64,000 nt of DNA from Anaerolineae bacterium (GTDB lineage: Bacteria; Chloroflexota; Anaerolineae; Aggregatilineales; Phototrophicaceae): the NCBI GenBank assembly GCA_019912965.1, contig JAIOHM010000080.1, forward strand, positions 1-64,000. Reading direction: 5' to 3'. The notes under the pieces are model-generated. The model was not told the DNA's origin, did no database searches, and saw only the letters and a program-made list of their open reading frames with translations. A program made the translations under genes and the position numbers. This document shows, in pieces, positions 6,940 to 16,530 of the stretch; position 1 is the stretch's first letter, and each line of letters begins with the position of its first letter.

Positions 6940-9924
6940 TCAGGGCGATTCACATAAGGGCTGAATGTTAAAATTGGCGCGCTCAGTGCAGGTGAGTTCC
7001 CGCACGAAACGATTGGTTCGCGCCCAATCCATCAATTCAGACAGGGTATCAATCCGCCAAGTACGCAACGCGTTATCCATCGAACCCGAAAGGGCAAACT
7101 TGCCATCCGGGCTAAAAGCCACACTGGTTACCCTGTCCATATGTCCGCCAAATTGGGTTAGAACAGAAGCAGTAGCAACATCCCATAAAATTGCCATTCG
7201 ATCTGCCGAGCCAGAAACCATCCGGGTTCCATCCGGGCTGAAGGCTACACTAGTCACGATGTCATTGTGTCCTGTGTAGATATTTATCAATGTACCTGAA
7301 TCCAGATCCCATGACATCAGAGTATTATCGGCATTGGCTGACATCAACATTTTGCCATCCGGGCTGAAAGTTAGCGCATTCACGGCGCGAACTAACGAGT
7401 CGCTCGTCAGCCGCCGTATTTCGTCCCCTGAATCAGCATCCCACAGCACAATTTCACCCTGCACACAATTATCACGGATGTCCCGCCCACCACAGCCACC
7501 TGTAGCTACAAAACGACCATCGGGACTAAAGGCAGCATCAAATGTGCCTTCCGTATTTCCTGAGAGGGTCAATACTTTATCTCCAGAATCCAACGACCAC
7601 AGACTCACATTTGCCCCTGCCCCCAAGAGTATTTGCTGGCTATCCGGGCTAAAGGCGGCAGTTATAACAGGAGCATCATATTCACCGAAGGCAAGCGGTT
7701 CGGCGTTCCCTTGCCAAGTGGTCGCATGAACCAATGCACCGCCGCGTATACATGGATTTCGGCTGGCAGTACTTTGAGGATGTTCGATACAGCCTGCCAG
7801 CAACAGCCATTTTCCATCAGCACTGAAAGCCACGCGGCTCACGGTTTCTTTGTCGCTCAGCAAATTGGGGTTCAGCCGCCGGATTTCCGCGCCTGTATTG
7901 GCATCCCACAGAATCGCCTCCCCCGCGAAACATCTACCAGCGCGACTGGTCGTCGTACACTCCTCACCGGACAACAATTGTGTGCCGTCCGGGCTGATGG
8001 CAACGCTGAGTACGCCACCCGCATGACCCTCAAAACGGCGGATTTCTGCTCCAGAGGGTGCAATATCCCACAAGAAAATTTGCGTATCATCTGAACCTGA
8101 CAGAATGTACCTTCCATCCGGGCTGGCAACAACACTACGCACCTGATCGGTGTGTCCGATCAAATTTTGAAGTATTTGTCCTGTATGAATGTCCCAGACA
8201 ATGATGCTCTTGTCCAAAGAACCCGACAATGCTCGTGTACCATCTGACGTCAGCGCCACGCTCACCACCGGGCCAGTGTGCCCTTCAAAACGACGAATTT
8301 CTGCTCCGGTAGCGGCATCCCATAAAATCAGGGTGTTATCGGCTGAACCGGAGAGAAACTGGATTCCATCCGGGCTGAATGCGACACTGTAAATGCTGTC
8401 GGTATGCCCTTCAAATTGGTGGAGTTCACGTCCCGTCTCTACGTCCCAGAGGATAATGGTGTTGTCTGCCGAACCCGAAAGCACCTGCCGCGCATCCGGG
8501 CTGACCGCTACGCTGGAAATGGTATCCACCTGCCCCACAAAAACACGGATTACTATTCCCCGTCTAACATCCCATAGGCGCAGGGTATTATCCGCCGAAC
8601 CTGAAACCGCATAACGTCCATCTGGGCTAAAAGCGACGCTGTACACACTATTGGTATGCCCCACAAGCTGTCGGAGCAATTCACCTGTTGCTAAATCCCA
8701 AAGTGCCAGCGTACCATCAAATGAACCTGACAATGCTAGTGTGCCGTCCGGGCTAACAGCAACGCTGGAAATAGCATCGGTCTGCCCTTCAAAACGACGA
8801 AGAATTCTGCCCGTCGCTACTTCCCATACCATTAGTGTTTTATCGGCTGAACCGGAAACGGCAAAACGACCATCCGGAGTGAAGGCTACACTTAAAACGG
8901 AATCACTGTGACCCGCAAATAATCGTTGAACGCCGGGTTGATAAGCTGCGTCCGCCAGTACGCGTTGCGCCTGAATAGGCGGATCGGCAATGCTGTTGGC
9001 TTCCAGCGCCAGCCGCAGCGCCAGCATTACATCACCGCGATCCAGAGCATCCTGTGCGCCACCACCACCCGCAAGGAAGCGACTTTGGGCAACCTGTGCT
9101 TCGCGTTCAGCAGCGGTTTGCGCTTCGATGGCAACTGCCTGCGCGGTAGCATTGGCGTTCGCAGCGGCCTGTGCAGTAGACGCATTGACTTCGGCTCGCA
9201 CCTGAGCTGTCGCCGCACGATTGGCTTCGTTCTGTGCGATTTGTGCCTGATTGAAACCGAAATAAGCCAGAAAAGCGATCACCGCGCTGATGAGAATTCC
9301 GCCAATGGTTAGTCCACGCCGAGTGGTTAAAGCCCGACGACTGGCGGCGATGTATTCGGTATGCAGGGGTGAAGGCGCAGGGGATTTGGTGCTGCTGGCC
9401 TTCAGCCAGTGCTCGGCTTCCAGAATTTCCCCGCCGCTTAAGAGGCCGACGTTTCCACGTCCACGTTCCTCCCATTCTTTGGCGCGCACCAACAGGCGGG
9501 TATGTTCCCGAACATGGCTCAAATCGGTATCAATGGCTTCTATCAGCGCCTTGAACGGAACGTCAAATTCGGTATCGTCCTGAAAATAAATCCAGTTATG
9601 GGAACTGATGGCAGGATGCATGGCTTCCTGATCGCCCGGCTCGATAATTGGGCGCAGCAGAATTGGGACAAATCGCTTGTTATTGGTCACTGCGTGGGTG
9701 ATTTCGTTGCGGCATACTGACGAACGCACCGAGTCCGGGGAAATGACAAAGACGAAGGTATTGGCGGCTTCGATTCCGTTGGAAATCTCCTTCCACCAGT
9801 CAGCCGTCAGTGGAATATCTTCCCAATCCACCCACACATCGCGCTCAATGGCAGCAAGTGCGGTGTGCAGACGGCGCATAAACTCTTTATCTTTACGCGA
9901 ATAGGAGATGAAAACGTCAGTCAT
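6940..9924 (-). CDS. TIR domain, one transmembrane helix and fourteen WD40 repeats
   Basis: A 994-residue protein. Residues 1-135 form a TIR domain (VFISYSRKD at the start; candidate NADase glutamate E74 in CRNEI). A single hydrophobic helix follows at 205-224, then an Ala/Gln-rich coiled coil at 225-290, then WD40 repeats from 335 to about 960. I count fourteen repeats, enough for two seven-blade propellers. Outside the TIR half every cysteine is in a close pair: 656/665, 712/725, 811/820 and 979/991. Three pairs bracket loop insertions in blades 8, 9 and 11 of the second propeller. That suggests disulfides and hence an extracytoplasmic propeller with the TIR domain inside. TIR domains act as NAD hydrolases or scaffolds in immunity and signalling; the role here is unknown. 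GGGGGAAA precedes the ATG. Confidence 0.9.
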   Translation of the reverse strand: MTDVFISYSRKDKEFMRRLHTALAAIERDVWVDWEDIPLTADWWKEISNGIEAANTFVFVISPDSVRSSVCRNEITHAVTNNKRFVPILLRPIIEPGDQEAMHPAISSHNWIYFQDDTEFDVPFKALIEAIDTDLSHVREHTRLLVRAKEWEERGRGNVGLLSGGEILEAEHWLKASSTKSPAPSPLHTEYIAASRRALTTRRGLTIGGILISAVIAFLAYFGFNQAQIAQNEANRAATAQVRAEVNASTAQAAANANATAQAVAIEAQTAAEREAQVAQSRFLAGGGGAQDALDRGDVMLALRLALEANSIADPPIQAQRVLADAAYQPGVQRLFAGHSDSVLSVAFTPDGRFAVSGSADKTLMVWEVATGRILRRFEGQTDAISSVAVSPDGTLALSGSFDGTLALWDLATGELLRQLVGHTNSVYSVAFSPDGRYAVSGSADNTLRLWDVRRGIVIRVFVGQVDTISSVAVSPDARQVLSGSADNTIILWDVETGRELHQFEGHTDSIYSVAFSPDGIQFLSGSADNTLILWDAATGAEIRRFEGHTGPVVSVALTSDGTRALSGSLDKSIIVWDIHTGQILQNLIGHTDQVRSVVASPDGRYILSGSDDTQIFLWDIAPSGAEIRRFEGHAGGVLSVAISPDGTQLLSGEECTTTSRAGRCFAGEAILWDANTGAEIRRLNPNLLSDKETVSRVAFSADGKWLLLAGCIEHPQSTASRNPCIRGGALVHATTWQGNAEPLAFGEYDAPVITAAFSPDSQQILLGAGANVSLWSLDSGDKVLTLSGNTEGTFDAAFSPDGRFVATGGCGGRDIRDNCVQGEIVLWDADSGDEIRRLTSDSLVRAVNALTFSPDGKMLMSANADNTLMSWDLDSGTLINIYTGHNDIVTSVAFSPDGTRMVSGSADRMAILWDVATASVLTQFGGHMDRVTSVAFSPDGKFALSGSMDNALRTWRIDTLSELMDWARTNRFVRELTCTERANFNIQPLCESP

Positions 9925-10088
9925 GATTTCCCCCGGTCAGGACGGCGCTGAAATGATTATACATCGGGTCATCAGCAGCCATGCGTTAGGATGAGAGAAG
10001 GGTTACGGTTTACAAGTATTTTCTAGACACAACATTCAGTTTTACGCATAATGGAGACTGGATTGCACCCAAATGATTGAGGCTGACT

Positions 10089-10958
10089 GTGGGATTACTG
10101 CTGGTTATCGGGGGCGCGGCCTTCGCCCTGTTATTTATCCTAAACGCACTCGTCCAAACTGTTCGCCGCCAGACAAGGCTGGGATTCTGGCAAACAGCAC
10201 TGGCGTTTTTAACAGCCCTGCTGCCGCTGGCAGGCCTGATCGCTAATGCCCTCAGTGGTATGGCGGTTCCGTTGGGACGTGGGACAGGGCCGTTAAGCGG
10301 CACATTCGCGCGAAGCCCTCTATTTGTGCCTCACAGGTTGACCCTGATGATTGCAGGTGTGCTCATCGTGGTCAGCTTGCTCATCATGTTGCTGGAACTG
10401 CGACGGCCTGAACGGCTCAAGGGTTCACGCGGCGTCTTTGGCATCGGGGTTGGAGTGCTGCTCATTGCAAGCGTGTTTGCTGTTTCAGTGCTTTCGGAAA
10501 ATGTGCTTCAGCCTGCGCTGGCGACACCCACACCGATCATCGTTGCGGCAGTCGTACAGCAAAACTCACCTACGGACATACCACAAGCCAGTGGTACATT
10601 TCCCCCTACTCTTACCCTCACTCCTTCGCCAACACCATCCCTAACACCAACCCGTATTCGACCAACCGCTACCCCAACACCGACTCGATTCCGCTTCGCC
10701 ACACGCACCCCGGAACCAACTGCAACACTTCCCAATCCCTGTTTGGCATTGACAAACTACAACGTCAATTTACGGACTGAACCGAATCTGGAGAGTGAAG
10801 TTCTGGCACAGATTCCGTACAACACGACGGTCACACTCTTCGGGCGGGATGCTGACTCACTGTGGTGGTTCTCTGAATACGACGATCAAGCCGGATGGCT
10901 GAAAGGTGAATTTCTGAACATCAGTGCCTCGTGCGACAATTTGCCAGTTCGCCGCTAA
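10089..10958 (+). CDS. Four-helix membrane protein with extracellular SH3b domain
   Basis: About 289 residues. Four hydrophobic segments lie in the first ~140 residues (LLLVIGGAAFALLFIL; FLTALLPLAGLIANAL; LMIAGVLIVVSLLIML; GVLLIASVFAVSVL). A Pro/Thr-rich linker of about 55 residues follows, then a C-terminal bacterial SH3 (SH3b) module with VNLRTEPN, DSLWWFSEYDDQAGWLKGEFL. SH3b modules usually bind cell-wall peptides, so the tail probably sits outside the membrane. The GTG at 10089 is preferred because GAGG stands six bases upstream; a TTG at 10077 is also possible. It is divergent from the TIR-WD40 gene. No enzymatic motif is visible. Confidence 0.7.
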   Translation: MGLLLVIGGAAFALLFILNALVQTVRRQTRLGFWQTALAFLTALLPLAGLIANALSGMAVPLGRGTGPLSGTFARSPLFVPHRLTLMIAGVLIVVSLLIMLLELRRPERLKGSRGVFGIGVGVLLIASVFAVSVLSENVLQPALATPTPIIVAAVVQQNSPTDIPQASGTFPPTLTLTPSPTPSLTPTRIRPTATPTPTRFRFATRTPEPTATLPNPCLALTNYNVNLRTEPNLESEVLAQIPYNTTVTLFGRDADSLWWFSEYDDQAGWLKGEFLNISASCDNLPVRR

Positions 10959-10995
10959 CATACTTCAATATCCCCCACCCAGACTATGCCAATCT

Positions 10996-11012
10996 CCCCC
11001 GAAAGTCGGGGG
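10996..11012 (+). terminator. Short GC-rich hairpin after the SH3b gene
   Basis: CCCCCGA-AAG-TCGGGGG forms a tight 7-bp stem nested inside a wider GCC...GGC pairing. There is no T-run, so termination would be weak. It is possibly a pause or RNA-stability element. Confidence 0.4.
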
Positions 11013-11033
11013 CATGGCCTATCAAAAATGCCG

Positions 11034-11039
11034 TATAAT
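11034..11039 (+). promoter_or_regulatory. TATAAT -10 box upstream of 11071
   Basis: A perfect TATAAT in the context ATGCCGTATAAT, 31 bases before the start codon. The same ATGCCGTATAAT occurs before the kinase gene (36497-36508). No convincing -35 is seen. Confidence 0.4.
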
Positions 11040-11070
11040 GCATCTAAACTGGGTTGACAGAGGCGGATGC

Positions 11071-11643
11071 ATGGACATCTTCAATCGGATTTTCAAACCG
11101 AAGGTGGTCTATAAGCAACACAAGTGGACAGATGCGGAATTAAAAGCGGATGGCTTTCGCTATTTTTACCCGATCAAGCGGGTGACGATGGCGCGGCAAC
11201 TGCCACAAAATGAAGCGCCTAAACGTATCAAGACCTCATGGGATACCATTATCGCACAGGCTGGTTCTTACATTGCTTACGTTGCAGGCAACACCCTCAA
11301 ATCATCGCTAGATGATTATGAACCCCGCCCCATTGAGCCTCACATTTTCCATGACACTTACACTACCTGGAACGAACCGGGGTGGAAGCCAACTGCTACC
11401 GAATCTCACCTGATGCGGATGGGCTGCAAACCGTATTACAAAACAGCAGGTGTCTGGGCCAAACGATTGACAGCTTCTACGCTGGTGCAAAGCATGGAAA
11501 GTCCTGTGCCCTCGGTTGCTCCAGCAGGTGCATGGTTGTGTATTGGCGTTGCAGGTGAACCCTGGAGCGTAACGGATGACTGGTTCCGTTTCCGCTACAT
11601 TATTCCTGACCGCCATCCCTCCAAACCTGCCATCAATCGTTAA
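11071..11643 (+). CDS. Hypothetical protein with two PGDYG-like repeats
   Basis: A 190-residue soluble protein of unknown function. The ATG at 11071 is chosen because AGAGGCGG precedes it; the frame is open further upstream, but that stretch crosses the hairpin and the TATAAT box. Two halves look alike: each has an Ala-Gly-Ser/Trp-Tyr/Leu segment (QAGSYIAYVAG; PAGAWLCIGVAG) followed by an aspartate and then F...Y. This pattern recalls the PGDYG-type domain found in phage and bacterial proteins of unknown role. The similarity is my reading of the pattern, not a search result. It is a single gene, convergent with the PHP protein. Confidence 0.6.
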   Translation: MDIFNRIFKPKVVYKQHKWTDAELKADGFRYFYPIKRVTMARQLPQNEAPKRIKTSWDTIIAQAGSYIAYVAGNTLKSSLDDYEPRPIEPHIFHDTYTTWNEPGWKPTATESHLMRMGCKPYYKTAGVWAKRLTASTLVQSMESPVPSVAPAGAWLCIGVAGEPWSVTDDWFRFRYIIPDRHPSKPAINR

Positions 11644-11693
11644 AAGCGCTCAAAAAAGGTGAGTTGTTTTCCACAACCCGCCCCAATTTTCAA

Positions 11694-13463
11694 TCACCCT
11701 TCATCTTCCGGCGCAAGGAAAGCCTGCCACGCCCCCTGCATTCCGGCGTCACTCACACCATAATAGACGCGGATTTTGCCGTCCTCCCGCTGTACCAGAT
11801 CATAGCGGGTCTCATCCTGCCGCTGGTAACGCAGCCACAAACCAATGTCGCCGCGCCACTCGACCTTATCCGCCCGCACTGGATTACCTTCAAACTGCTT
11901 GATGGCATAATGCCACAACCGGCGCGCTGATGACCGGGTAACATTCTTGACGATGTTTCCGTTGCGTAAATCGCGCATCGTAAAATAGCGACCATCCCCA
12001 CGATCTTCCACCGCGATAATTTCCACGCCAGCGGTGGGAGGCAGAATGGTTTCGACAGCAGCAGGAGTCGGCAATGCTATTGTCTCGGCGGCAGAAGGCG
12101 CAGATGACGCAATTGGCGGCGGGATAAAATCGGTTTCGGCAGCCTGCACCTTGAGATGCAAACCCTGTTGAACAAGGCTGACGATTTCATCACGCACAGC
12201 CAGACTGCTTTCGGCTTCATCGCGCACGTAAATTTTGTTGTCCTCAATGGCGTATGGACGTTCTTCGCCAGAGGGAACCTGGACACGGATGATCGGTTTG
12301 CCGTGTGTCTCCTGTGTATCAAGCTCCACTTCCAGCGCCGGGGTAATCATCCGGCTGATTTCTTTTTGGAGAATTTCAAGCGATTCTTGCGGATTGGTTA
12401 TGCCAGTTGGTGGTTTTTTCGGATCGGCAGGCAAGCCAATATAAATCGTGCCACCATTGGTATTAGAAAAGGCACATACATCCGCGATGATACCGTAGAG
12501 TTTACCGCCATTCCGCGTCATGGTTTCGTGGAAGGACTGTACCAAACTTGGGCCTTCCTCGCGTGCCGTCTGAATATAATCGACAGGTTGATGGGTAGGA
12601 GTATAGGGTCGGGTACGAGAAAAATCGTTACCCTGAAACATTTCCAGGAGCGCTTCGAAGGTGCGTTCCGGCAGCATCACTTCCGTCACCCGGTCGCCAA
12701 TGCCCAAATTCGCGTTTTTGCTGCCTTTATCCACTGCCGCGTTCAGACGATGGGCATCCGACCCCTGAATACAGCGCATCCGGCGTGGATAGCCAAATTT
12801 AGTGCCATTGAAAAAACGCTCGGTGCTGTCGCGGCTTTTGCGCCCCAAGTCGGTAACTTCCAGCGCGTGCAGATTACGATCCTGGGTATAGGCCATCTTG
12901 GTCTGCCCGCCGAAATCGAACCCACGCATGGCAATGCCATGACTGCTGTTGGCATGAGCTGCAATGCAAATACCCCCGGCGCTGTTAATGGCCTGATAAG
13001 CAGCCAATACATCTGCCGAAGCCCCTACTTCGGAATTACCCTCTTCGAGTACATGCGGAGGCACATTCAAAGTCAACAAAATATGTTCAATCAGGCGGAC
13101 AGGGGTATGTGGGGAAAAAATGCCCAGAATGTGAAAACCAAAGGTCGCGGTGAATTCGAAACCGGGCAGCACCAGAATTTTATCCAGCAGCCGCCGATAT
13201 TCGTTCAGGCGCTTAAGTTCGTCTGGCTGGGCACGCCCCATTTGCTCCAGAAATGCTAACTGGTCAATCTCGCGCATCATCGCCGCATAACCACTCAACG
13301 TGTTATGGTCGGTAAAGGCGATAATATCCAGCCCACGAAACTCGGCCTTATGAAGAATGTCTAAGTAGGTAACAACGGATTCCTGATAATCGGCTGATCC
13401 GGGGGTGTGTAAATGCAAATCAGCGCGATACCAGTGCAACCGGCTTTTTTTTCGGGATGCCAA
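11694..13463 (-). CDS. PHP-type metal phosphoesterase fused to an AlbA_2 (Schlafen-like) domain
   Basis: A 589-residue fusion. Residues 10-290 look like a PHP (polymerase and histidinol phosphatase) domain with metal ligands in ADLHLHT (H17, H19), FTDHNTL (H53), AAHANSSHG and QGSDAH. Residues ~295-430 resemble the AlbA_2 nucleic-acid-binding domain (SNTNGGTIYIGL, IYVRDEAESSLA). The last ~100 residues, after an Ala/Pro-rich linker, are unassigned. The start is TTG: an in-frame stop lies 27 bases upstream, no ATG or GTG is available, and AACAGGAG precedes it by 12 bases. A DNA- or RNA-guided phosphoesterase or nuclease is an inference. The response regulator at 13497 lies directly upstream on the same strand, 33 bases away. 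Confidence 0.82.
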   Translation of the reverse strand: MASRKKSRLHWYRADLHLHTPGSADYQESVVTYLDILHKAEFRGLDIIAFTDHNTLSGYAAMMREIDQLAFLEQMGRAQPDELKRLNEYRRLLDKILVLPGFEFTATFGFHILGIFSPHTPVRLIEHILLTLNVPPHVLEEGNSEVGASADVLAAYQAINSAGGICIAAHANSSHGIAMRGFDFGGQTKMAYTQDRNLHALEVTDLGRKSRDSTERFFNGTKFGYPRRMRCIQGSDAHRLNAAVDKGSKNANLGIGDRVTEVMLPERTFEALLEMFQGNDFSRTRPYTPTHQPVDYIQTAREEGPSLVQSFHETMTRNGGKLYGIIADVCAFSNTNGGTIYIGLPADPKKPPTGITNPQESLEILQKEISRMITPALEVELDTQETHGKPIIRVQVPSGEERPYAIEDNKIYVRDEAESSLAVRDEIVSLVQQGLHLKVQAAETDFIPPPIASSAPSAAETIALPTPAAVETILPPTAGVEIIAVEDRGDGRYFTMRDLRNGNIVKNVTRSSARRLWHYAIKQFEGNPVRADKVEWRGDIGLWLRYQRQDETRYDLVQREDGKIRVYYGVSDAGMQGAWQAFLAPEDEG

Positions 13464-13496
13464 GTGGTCACTAATCTCCTGTTGAGTAGTTCAAGA

Positions 13497-13856
13497 TCAC
13501 GATGCATTCAACAGGCTGTTAAAGATGATGGGCAGATCACCCGGTTCAAATGGTTTGACAATGAACTTGTTCGCCCCGGCTTCCAATGCCTCATCTTCCA
13601 CATCCAGACCAGATGTCATCAAAATGGGTGTGTTGGCGAAAGTGGGATGTACACGCAGTTTGCGAATCACATCGACACCATCCATATCGGCCAGATGATA
13701 ATCCATCAGGAAAATATCCGGGTTACTTTGTTCAGCATTGGGAATCACATCCGCACCACGTGGGGCAATCGAAACTTCATAGCCATCTAATTCCAGCAGG
13801 GTTTGTAAAAGTTTGACCGTATTACGGTCATCATCCACGATCATCACTTTAGTCAA
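13497..13856 (-). CDS. Single-domain response regulator (receiver only)
   Basis: A 119-residue CheY-like receiver. The acidic pair is in VDDD near the N-terminus, the phospho-acceptor aspartate is in FLMDYHL, the conserved Thr/Ser is in ILMTSG, and the lysine is in FIVKPF. There is no output domain, so it must act through a partner. No histidine kinase is present in the window. It is 33 bases upstream of the PHP-AlbA_2 gene on the same strand and could be co-transcribed with it; a functional link between them is unproven. Confidence 0.9.
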   Translation of the reverse strand: MTKVMIVDDDRNTVKLLQTLLELDGYEVSIAPRGADVIPNAEQSNPDIFLMDYHLADMDGVDVIRKLRVHPTFANTPILMTSGLDVEDEALEAGANKFIVKPFEPGDLPIIFNSLLNAS

Positions 13857-13900
13857 GGTAACAATCCTCTCTCAATCACAACGGTGAAAGTACAACCGCC

Positions 13901-13943
13901 GCGTATAAAACAGTAGGGGAGGGTTTCAGTAACCCTCCCCTAC
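13901..13943 (-). terminator. Strong terminator of the hsp20-lon operon
   Basis: A perfect 13-bp stem, GTAGGGGAGGGTT with AACCCTCCCCTAC (13913-13943) and a five-base loop, is followed on the minus strand by TGTTTTATA. It lies 7 bases after the lon stop. Confidence 0.85.
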
Positions 13944-13949
13944 TATACC

Positions 13950-16517
13950 TTATTTCTTGCTCTTGCGTCCATTCTTACGCGCTTCGGGCGGTGTTTCAAG
14001 AACGACATCGGGAGAAACCAATGCCGCCTTCAGTACATCATCCACGTGTTCCGCCAGCACAAATGTGAGTTCTTCGCGCACATCATCCGGCAGGTCATCG
14101 AGATCATTTTCATTCTTTTTGGGAATGATGACTGTATCCACACCGAAGCGATGCGCCGCCAGCACTTTATCCTTGATGCCGCCAACCGGAAGCACCTGAC
14201 CTCGCAGCGTGATCTCGCCTGTCATGGCAACATTGGAGCGGGTTGGGCGTCCAGTCAGCAGGGAGGCCAAAGCAGCAGCCATCGTCACACCCGCCGAGGG
14301 GCCATCTTTAGGCACTGCGCCCGCAGGGACATGGATGTGAATGTCATTCTTATCGAAGAATGAGGCGTCCACATCAAAATCATCAGCCTTCGAGCGGATG
14401 TAGCTCAAGGCGGTACGGGCACTTTCCTGCATCACCTCGCCTAACTGACCGGTGAACTGAAAGCCCTTACCTCCCGGCATCCGTGCCGCCTCTACAAACA
14501 GTACATCACCACCAACAGGTGTCCAGGCCAGCCCGGTTGCCACGCCGGGAAGGTTGGTACGCTCCTGAATTTCCTCGCGGTAACCGTAGCGTGGCTTGCC
14601 CAGCAGTTCACGCACCATCTTTTCATCCACAACGACTTTATCGGTTTTGCCCTCAGCAATCCGCGTCACAACCTTACGGGCAGCCCGTCCGATCTCGCGT
14701 TCCAGCGTTCGCACACCTGCCTCGCGGGTGTAGTCACGCACAATAGTCATCAACGAATCGTGCTCAAAGCCGATTTCATCCGGTCGAAGGCCGTTTTCTT
14801 TAGTCTGACGCGGCACAAGATACTGTTCGGCGATAGCGACCTTTTCCTGTTCGGTATAGCCACTCAGATGAATGATCTCCATACGGTCGCGCAGCGGCCC
14901 CGGAATGGGTTCGAGTTCGTTAGCGGTGGTGATGAAAAACACCTCGCTCAGATCAAAGGCCACATCCAGATAATGATCGCGGAATTCGGCGTTCTGCTCC
15001 GGGTCGAGCACTTCCAGCAAGGCGCTGGCGGGATCGCCCCGGAAGTCACGCCCCAGTTTATCGACTTCATCCAGCATGATGACCGGATTGCGCGATTCGG
15101 CACGTCGCAGCGTTTGAATCATACGTCCCGGCATTGCGCCGATGTAGGTGCGGCGGAAACCACGAATTTCAGCTTCATCGCGCACACCACCCAGACTCAT
15201 GCGGATGAACTTACGCCCCATCGCCCGTGCAATCGAAGCCCCCAGCGACGTTTTACCCACCCCCGGCGGCCCAACAAAGCACAGAATTGCACCACGACGG
15301 TCACGACGGATGGTGTATTCGGCCTCAGTTTCAGTGAATTCTTCTGCCCGTTCCTGTCGGAGTTTGCGTACCGCCAGAAACTCCAGAATGCGATCTTTGA
15401 TGTCCGACAGTCCATAGTGATCTTCATTCAGTACCTCACGGGCATGTGAGATGTTCAGATCGTCTTCAGTTGTCTTCGACCACGGCAAACTGGTCAACCA
15501 ATCCAGATAGGTGCGGATGACGCCATATTCAGCCGCGGCTGTCGGTAGTTTGGAGAGCCGGTCAACTTCGCGTTCGGCTTCTTTGCGGGCTTCGTCAGGC
15601 ATTCCAGACTCCGCAATTTTCTTGCGGAATTCCTCGATCTCGACAATTTGTTCATCACCTTCACCGAGTTCGCGCTGGATGGCCTTCAACTGTTCACGCA
15701 GGTAATATTCGCGCTGCACCTTTTCCATCTCAGACTGGGCTTCTGTCTGGATTTTGCGCCCCAGTTCAAGGACTTCCAGTTCTTTGGTCAGAATGCCCAT
15801 CAAACGGCGCAGCTTGGCATCGGTGCTTTCCAGCTCTAATATTTCCTGAGCATCTTCCAGACTGATGCGGATATAGGTAGCAATCGCATACACCAGTTGC
15901 AGCGGGTCTTCCACATTTAGCGCAGACGAAATTAATTCACCGGGAATGCTGGGTACCAATTCTGCCAGCCGGGTGAACAGGTCTACCACGTTGCGGACAA
16001 GAGCTTCGACTTCCAGGGTATCTTCTATCGTCTCACGATTCGGGTGGATTTTCGCACGCAGATACGGCTCGGTTTCGGTGTATTCATCCACTTCAATCCG
16101 CGCTAAACCCTGCACCAGAAGTCTAATCGTACCATCCGGGGCACGGAACAGACGATGAATCGAGGCCATAGTACCTACCCGATACACATCATCTGGCCCC
16201 GGCGTTTCCATCTCCGGGTCTTTAGCGGCCACCAGCGCAATCAATCGGTTGCCTGCCACCACATCATCCACCAGCTTGATGCTGCGCGGTTGCCCCACTG
16301 TGAGGGGAATCGCCGTCTGCGGATAGACCACCAACCCACGTAAAGGCAGGATAGGCAGTTCTGGCGGTACAACTGGCTGAACACTGGTTTCATCCATATC
16401 ACTGGATTCAGCAGAATCCTTAACGGTCACATCCAGTTCTTCTTTTTCAACCGCCCGTTCTTCGGTGGTTTCAACTTTTTTGGCTTTGGTCATGTCCTGC
16501 GCTCGTTTCCGTGTCAT
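13950..16517 (-). CDS. lon: ATP-dependent Lon protease
   Basis: An 855-residue LonA-type protease that unfolds and degrades damaged and regulatory proteins in the cytoplasm. Order of domains: a charged N-terminal extension (~50 residues), the LAN substrate-binding domain (from [15 protein letters not shown]), AAA+ with Walker [10 protein letters not shown], and the C-terminal protease with catalytic S741 in GPSAG and K784 in GGIKDK. All key residues are intact. AAGGA stands nine bases before the ATG. It sits 13 bases after hsp20, so chaperone and protease are made from one transcript, which fits a heat or proteotoxic stress operon. The negatively charged N-terminal tail is longer than in many Lon proteins. 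Confidence 0.97.
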   Translation of the reverse strand: MTRKRAQDMTKAKKVETTEERAVEKEELDVTVKDSAESSDMDETSVQPVVPPELPILPLRGLVVYPQTAIPLTVGQPRSIKLVDDVVAGNRLIALVAAKDPEMETPGPDDVYRVGTMASIHRLFRAPDGTIRLLVQGLARIEVDEYTETEPYLRAKIHPNRETIEDTLEVEALVRNVVDLFTRLAELVPSIPGELISSALNVEDPLQLVYAIATYIRISLEDAQEILELESTDAKLRRLMGILTKELEVLELGRKIQTEAQSEMEKVQREYYLREQLKAIQRELGEGDEQIVEIEEFRKKIAESGMPDEARKEAEREVDRLSKLPTAAAEYGVIRTYLDWLTSLPWSKTTEDDLNISHAREVLNEDHYGLSDIKDRILEFLAVRKLRQERAEEFTETEAEYTIRRDRRGAILCFVGPPGVGKTSLGASIARAMGRKFIRMSLGGVRDEAEIRGFRRTYIGAMPGRMIQTLRRAESRNPVIMLDEVDKLGRDFRGDPASALLEVLDPEQNAEFRDHYLDVAFDLSEVFFITTANELEPIPGPLRDRMEIIHLSGYTEQEKVAIAEQYLVPRQTKENGLRPDEIGFEHDSLMTIVRDYTREAGVRTLEREIGRAARKVVTRIAEGKTDKVVVDEKMVRELLGKPRYGYREEIQERTNLPGVATGLAWTPVGGDVLFVEAARMPGGKGFQFTGQLGEVMQESARTALSYIRSKADDFDVDASFFDKNDIHIHVPAGAVPKDGPSAGVTMAAALASLLTGRPTRSNVAMTGEITLRGQVLPVGGIKDKVLAAHRFGVDTVIIPKKNENDLDDLPDDVREELTFVLAEHVDDVLKAALVSPDVVLETPPEARKNGRKSKK

Positions 16518-16530
16518 TTATTTATCGTCC

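Noticed and set aside
7334..8614. Several + strand frames with a repeated ANDxPSGL-like pattern across the WD40 region
   Set aside because: The periodicity is simply the reverse complement of WD40 blades, not a new repeat protein or a CRISPR-like array.
12156..13259. Long open frame on the + strand, opposite the PHP-AlbA_2 gene
   Set aside because: It is the shadow of the minus-strand gene, with no recognisable family, no Shine-Dalgarno and low-quality protein composition.
14760..15449. Frame opposite lon
   Set aside because: Antisense shadow of a highly conserved AAA+ region.
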